Position numbers and translations under genes: made by a program. This document shows positions 61,301-64,000 of a DNA stretch of 64,000 nucleotides, one piece after another. Each line of letters opens with the position of its first letter. Within the stretch, counting starts at the first letter, position 1. Under the pieces are notes generated by a model that was not told the origin of the DNA, did not search any database, and saw only the letters and a program-made list of their open reading frames with translations. This stretch comes from Phycisphaerales bacterium (GTDB lineage: Bacteria; Planctomycetota; Phycisphaerae; Phycisphaerales; UBA5793). Location: assembly GCA_020852515.1 (NCBI GenBank), contig JADZAS010000013.1:496001-560000 (forward strand), read 5' to 3'.

Positions 61301-62509
61301 CAGACGCTGCTCACTCCGGCGGTCGGTTCGCCGTCGTCGCAGTACGCGCTGGTGCGCGACAACCGGAATCTCATCGGCTACGACTCGAGCAACCGCGCGC
61401 AGTTCATCGAGATACTCGACTCACCCACCAAGGAACTGCTCGCGGTGGACGGCAGCGTGGCGCTGCTGGGCGTGCTCGCCAGCCGCGGCGACCGCATCGT
61501 CGAAGCGTACGACATGGCCCAGAAGCGCACGCTGTGGCGCTCGGGTGATTTTGACGGGTGGTTCGAGCGCAACGACGGTTCGCGCCCCAGCGGCAGGCTG
61601 TTTCCCGCCGTGACTGCCGATTCCGTCATCCTGGCCGAAGAGACCGGGCGCATTGGATGCCTCGATCGGCGCACGGGTGAGGTCCGGTGGGCCATCACGG
61701 CGGACATCGACGCCGTCAAGTCCGTCAGCGCTTCCGACTCGCTGCTGCTCGTGGCGGGGGCGACACAGAGCGGCGGGCGGCGCGGCCGGCGCGAAGTCGA
61801 ATCCAATCACGTCCTGCTGCTGCGACCGCAGACCGGCGCGACGGTCGTCGACATCGAGACGGATCGCTTCGTGCCGCTGGACTTCGCCGTACTCAGTCCG
61901 CGCGGCGAGGTCGTCTATGCGACGCAGGGACGGATCTTCTGCTTCGACTCGCTGCGGCGCCAGCAGCGCTGGGCCATCAGCGATGAATCGCTGGCCGATC
62001 CGAAGTGGGCGGGACTGACGGGCTCGAGCCTGCTCGTGTTCCGCGGCGACGGCCAGGCCGTGAGTATCGATCTCGATACTGCAGCCATCACCGCCCAACC
62101 GATGATCGCCCCGATCGACAGCGGCGAATCCGATCCGCGCATCGTTCGCCACATGGACCGCTTCGTGCTCAAGGCGCACAACGGCGTGTACGTGATCGAA
62201 AGCGACGGGTCGATCTCCGGTCTCATGGCCGGTTCGGGCCGCGTGAACGCCACGGTGCAAGGCGTTGCGTGCGCCGCTGACCGCATCATTGTCGTTGTCA
62301 CGGTGGACAATGCCGCCCGGGGCCTGCCGCGCTCCGTCGAGATGCACACGCTCGATCTCACCGGCCGCCGCATTGATCAGCCTTACGAACTCGACGATCG
62401 AACGGAACTGCCCGGGCCCAACGGCATCCAGGCGCTCGACGGGCTGGTGGTGGTGGATGCGGGGCGTGATATCGTGTTCATGCCCGCGCCGGTGGGCTTG
62501 GGGCCGTGA
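58358..62509 (+). CDS. Exported PQQ-type beta-propeller protein with TPR segments, 1383 residues
   Basis: The protein has a signal peptide (FALILAIIGLCCPLAAG), a TPR-like opening (about 45-110, AEALRLYQRLLDQFPYRLLR), then a PQQ-type eight-bladed-propeller region with blades marked by ALDRFDGRERWEADYG, ANTGERLWTTTPGG, LATGRRVWHQHLAS, DARSGLVRWLRVHE and, in the second half, AQKRTLWRSGDFDG, DRRTGEVRWAITAD and DSLRRQQRWAISDE. Two helical blocks lie between the propeller halves. The repeats bind partners or quinone-like cofactors in the family; no quinone site is evident. It is one of the largest proteins here, probably periplasmic. Confidence 0.88.
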   Translation: MLKPTSDHRLCKRKTPGFALILAIIGLCCPLAAGQTVAPTPVFIDDSPEASQWFDQAHDQVRIGNTAEALRLYQRLLDQFPYRLLRAADQEFAFVSVRQGVQEVLLGQPDLLAAYVEVNEPVAHRLLEEGRADEVFISRFLTPAGLTAALDVAESMMVRARFDFAADVLTECRQHPRLAGEAQSRWGMLSVLTGVYGGRPGLVSQAIEAIADRPESKRLRELAERISGTFEQPPPSDAESSAALDRATLAQMGKSPTWRHDLENFRSIPMRTRRGGIPEPAQRSDEETARLLSIIPTVTSDFVFIHNGVTLTALDRFDGRERWEADYGLTASSDDGRFPSMLDSTSIQNDPTIAAVDKDRVVAIVMRPASDPDLHTLVICHDANTGERLWTTTPGGISDELSGASFIGMPIVHDGLVIVTVRKQTLRLASDYLAGVDLATGRRVWHQHLASSAIFGYYAVLPSTRPLLADGTIYFSTPLGAMTAIDARSGLVRWLRVHEPFGARMRGDLTPPSTYDTMLMTPIGVIGFTPSRRGIVVLDPLTGAQRSFHAATSWGDPLYLAHGDNALLAIGPPLPGQSITRIALDGLDHPAGNWIPLRPDEFINGRVTTGPGRVLVPTNQRLRIFDASGKELESVEINQLAVPVMVGGEVLLASAERLESFIPYEIGEPHLRARLEANPHDPNPAISLARLAFQHRRLETLMTSIDRAIDIINADPLSEINSTAQERLFAGLLDMAPHSVLPDELSDAIYYRLELLAATPQQRLAFLLSHAGSLAQAGDAAGAIDSYEAVLTTPALIDEPWTEQGSTRRAGDVARFRLTAVVADGHRDLYRPYEDTAQREFQSARSQGSADELLRVARRYPLAEVASSACIAASHQLRLEGRTDAAEAALRFGLSLQPVQPALGRVRSELLQIYEATGQWFEGMQLLRTVERGDATATVPLVEGRPLSIDEWRQRFASLLPPGERLAAIGPLGQLADIKEGQTLLTPAVGSPSSQYALVRDNRNLIGYDSSNRAQFIEILDSPTKELLAVDGSVALLGVLASRGDRIVEAYDMAQKRTLWRSGDFDGWFERNDGSRPSGRLFPAVTADSVILAEETGRIGCLDRRTGEVRWAITADIDAVKSVSASDSLLLVAGATQSGGRRGRREVESNHVLLLRPQTGATVVDIETDRFVPLDFAVLSPRGEVVYATQGRIFCFDSLRRQQRWAISDESLADPKWAGLTGSSLLVFRGDGQAVSIDLDTAAITAQPMIAPIDSGESDPRIVRHMDRFVLKAHNGVYVIESDGSISGLMAGSGRVNATVQGVACAADRIIVVVTVDNAARGLPRSVEMHTLDLTGRRIDQPYELDDRTELPGPNGIQALDGLVVVDAGRDIVFMPAPVGLGP

Positions 62510-62581
62510 GCGCTGAGGCGCGCGGTGGGACGCGGTCGCGCTCCGCGGCGCAGAGCCTCCGCGTCGCCGCTCACTGACATC

Positions 62582-62613
62582 CTCGGCGCCTTGTTGCCTC
62601 GATGCCTCGATGC
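62582..62613. repeat. 8-bp tandem repeat, four units
   Basis: CTCGGCGC, CTTGTTGC, CTCGATGC and CTCGATGC lie head to tail between the PQQ gene and the next small gene. Confidence 0.85.
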
Positions 62614-62640
62614 CATCGCCCACGCTACACTTGCCGCGTC

Positions 62641-62895
62641 ATGACGAACTACGAAACCACGAGCCTTCACGCGATCCGCATGTGGTGCGAAGCCAACGGA
62701 TACTGGCCCGGACATGTGGCCGGGGACAAGACTCGCATCCGCATCGGCGGCGGCACTTTTGCCCCGCCCGAAGAACTCGAACTCATGGACTGGGAAGACT
62801 GGTACGAACAGTTCAGCAAGCGTCAACTCAAGTTCGTCTACGATCCCACGCAGGGCTGGTACGACCTGCAGTCGCGGAACGTGAAGCCGGATTGA
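62641..62895 (+). CDS. Small protein of unknown function, 84 residues
   Basis: MTNYETTSLHAIRMWCEANG begins at ATG 62641; the open frame starts a little earlier but this ATG gives the better opening. The protein has RIRIGGGTFAPPEELELMDW and ends QGWYDLQSRNVKPD. It is compact, aromatic-rich and soluble. No family is recognised. TACACT at 62626-62631 lies 9 bases upstream of the ATG. Confidence 0.6.
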   Translation: MTNYETTSLHAIRMWCEANGYWPGHVAGDKTRIRIGGGTFAPPEELELMDWEDWYEQFSKRQLKFVYDPTQGWYDLQSRNVKPD

Positions 62896-63010
62896 AGGGC
62901 CCTTCGATTGGAGATCCCGCATCGCGCCGGGGGTCAGGGCCCGCCTGCGTGGAAGTGTCGTACTTTTTCTCGCCAGACCCGCCAGGTGAACCAACGTTGA
63001 TGCCATGCAG

Positions 63011-63049
63011 GGGTTTTTCCTTGACAGGCGGTCAGAAATCCGGACAATG
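63011..63049 (+). promoter_or_regulatory. Promoter with shared motif, upstream of broken FG-GAP gene
   Basis: GGGTTTTTCCTTGACAG at 63011-63027 contains TTGACA (63021-63026); GACAAT at 63043-63048 (16-base spacer) is a fair -10. The 17-base block is identical to 47053-47069. Confidence 0.65.
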
Positions 63050-63050
63050 A

Positions 63051-63561
63051 ATGGCGTGTATTGAGATTTCGCCGGAGAGGGCTCATCCCGGGAGTTTGGC
63101 TGTGGGCAAGGTCTACCTCTTCGCGGGGGCGTCGACTATCCCAGCACCGAACAGGATGCAGAGGCCTACGCCAAGTTCGTCTTCGATGGCGAGGCGACAG
63201 GCGACAAGTTCGGCCAGGCCCTGGCGTCGGGAGGAAACATCAACGGCGATGGTGTTAACGACATCTTGATCAGCAGCAACCTCTACGACGTCACCGAACA
63301 GAGCCCCCAGACCGATGTCGGCCGAGTCTACGTCTTTCCGCTTCCTGATTACGCGACCAATGGGTGGCCCGAGGAGCAAATCGACTGTCTTGCTTCGAAC
63401 GAACGACTATCGCCCTACTTGGGTCGATCCATCATTTTGCGGGTGATGTAGATGGTGCATCGCCGCACAACGATGATCTCATGATCGGCTGTCCTGGGTG
63501 GGACGCGGTGTTGGCACCGAACAAAGACGACCGAGGCGGTGTGTACTACCGAGACTTCTAA
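63051..63561 (+). pseudogene. Broken FG-GAP repeat protein gene
   Basis: Pieces of one protein lie in three frames: GKVYLFAG up to about 63130 in the first, then DYPSTEQDAEAYAKFVFDGE with GDKFGQALASGG and NINGDGVNDILISSN in the second, then after about 63430 HHFAGDVDGASPHNDDLMIG and DDRGGVYY to the TAA at 63561 in the third. The FG-GAP calcium-binding pattern (GDxFG, NxDGxxD) is clear, and each junction behaves as one lost base. No signal peptide remains at the 5' end. It is either a pseudogene or the site of sequencing errors. An intact relative begins at 63658. Confidence 0.75.
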
Positions 63562-63570
63562 TGGTGTTTT

Positions 63571-63598
63571 GTGTCGGATGCAGAATCCGATCCGACAC
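63571..63598 (+). terminator. Hairpin after the FG-GAP pseudogene
   Basis: GTGTCGGAT (63571-63579) pairs perfectly with ATCCGACAC (63590-63598) around a 10-base loop. No T-tract follows, so it may act as a mRNA end or stabiliser rather than a classical terminator. Confidence 0.5.
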
Positions 63599-63657
63599 AC
63601 CCCGCAAACTAACGGGACGAATCGAGGACGCACGTTTGCGTGGAATGGGAGTCGAAG

Positions 63658-64000
63658 ATGGTCATTCGGTCACTTGGTCTTAGCGTGCTTGGCACCATGA
63701 CTGGACTCGCCGCCGCTGCGGGTGCTCCGACCAATCTCCCGCCCTGTCCACCAATGCAGCTCGAACAGCTAACCGCACCTTCGTGCACCGAATTCCAGAC
63801 GTTTGGTCGGCGACTGGCGGTGTTCGATGGACGACTCGCGGAGGGGCACTACGAGCAAAGTGGCGGCAAGGTGCGGACGTATGTGCTTTCGGGTCCATCG
63901 CAATGGACGTTCGAATCAGAGTTGAGCCCGCCCGGCTTGCACCCCATCGACAACTTCGGAGCCTCCATTGAGCTCGCCACGCCAGACCTGTTAGCGGTCG
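63658..64000 (+). CDS. Start of an exported FG-GAP protein, cut by the window edge
   Basis: An open frame of at least 114 codons from ATG 63658 begins MVIRSLGLSVLGTMTGLAAA, a signal peptide, then FQTFGRRLAVFDGRLAEGHY and LHPIDNFGASIELATPDLLA, which match the FG-GAP pattern (FG...L....D) found in the broken gene just upstream. No stop occurs before the window ends. It is probably an extracellular calcium-binding repeat protein of integrin-alpha-like type, based on the family. The gene lies about 100 bases after the pseudogene and may be its intact sister. Confidence 0.75.
   Translation, partial: MVIRSLGLSVLGTMTGLAAAAGAPTNLPPCPPMQLEQLTAPSCTEFQTFGRRLAVFDGRLAEGHYEQSGGKVRTYVLSGPSQWTFESELSPPGLHPIDNFGASIELATPDLLAV

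Noticed and set aside
62507-62575. Long inverted GTGAGCG...CGCTCAC pair after the PQQ gene as a terminator
   Set aside because: The arms are 7 bases and separated by about 55 bases with no T-run, so it is too weak to call.

Overview
The window looks like a chromosomal segment of a high-GC, Gram-negative planctomycete, most plausibly class Phycisphaerae. The support is indirect. It has an LPS Kdo transferase, lipoboxes, many exported proteins, several small membrane proteins with the CGYDLRG...CPECG double zinc ribbon, paired ExbD genes with a VWA protein, Gld-like ABC genes with a DUF4340 protein, a DUF1573 protein, and exported beta-helix, PQQ-propeller and FG-GAP proteins. No 16S or other decisive marker is present, so the assignment is inference. 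No tRNA, rRNA, CRISPR array or prophage was seen.

Layout. 1-3.3 kb: fragment of an unknown gene, an exported protein, rpmA with a strong terminator, waaA, and an SMR exporter. 3.4-6.4 kb: operon of a DUF1573 protein, a rhodanese and a MauE/DoxX membrane protein, followed by a small unknown gene. 6.3-8.5 kb: minus-strand operon of four small genes (two zinc-ribbon membrane proteins, a 59-residue membrane protein, an ankyrin lipoprotein). 8.6-13.3 kb: sterol-desaturase-like enzyme between two copies of a dispersed repeat, a VWA protein, a pseudopilin and a PAS-GAF-receiver protein. 13.5-18.8 kb: Gld-like ABC operon ending in a DUF4340 gene. 18.8-29.0 kb: eight tightly coupled minus-strand genes (VWA, exported protein, ExbB, ExbD, ExbD, exported helical protein, J-like membrane protein, DnaJ-type zinc-finger protein). 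This is the best candidate for a poorly described system.

29.3-44.2 kb: pyrH, uppP, a REP-flanked Y1 transposase, an alcohol dehydrogenase, a HEAT lipoprotein, a lone catalytically dead M16 protein, small unknown genes, a class II aldolase, a BrnT-like/XRE toxin-antitoxin pair, speA-speB for putrescine synthesis, an oxidoreductase and an exported protein. 44.3-45.4 kb: rpsG and rpsL without fusA. 45.4-47.2 kb: decaying tandem duplication of a zinc-ribbon gene, with a G-quadruplex motif upstream of rpsL. 47.2-64 kb: exported beta-helix protein, radA, two SpoIIE-type phosphatases and an exported helical protein, a methyltransferase, a LEA-like lipoprotein, a DUF5658 protein, a 1383-residue PQQ-propeller protein, then a broken FG-GAP gene and the start of an intact relative at the right edge.

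Two themes run across the window. First, palindromic repeats invade or terminate coding sequences (waaA, the desaturase, uppP, radA) and an active-looking Y1 transposase sits between inverted REP clusters. Second, several genes have a TANNNT box 6-7 bases before the ATG, which suggests leaderless transcription. All functional statements come from reading motifs by eye; no database search was run.
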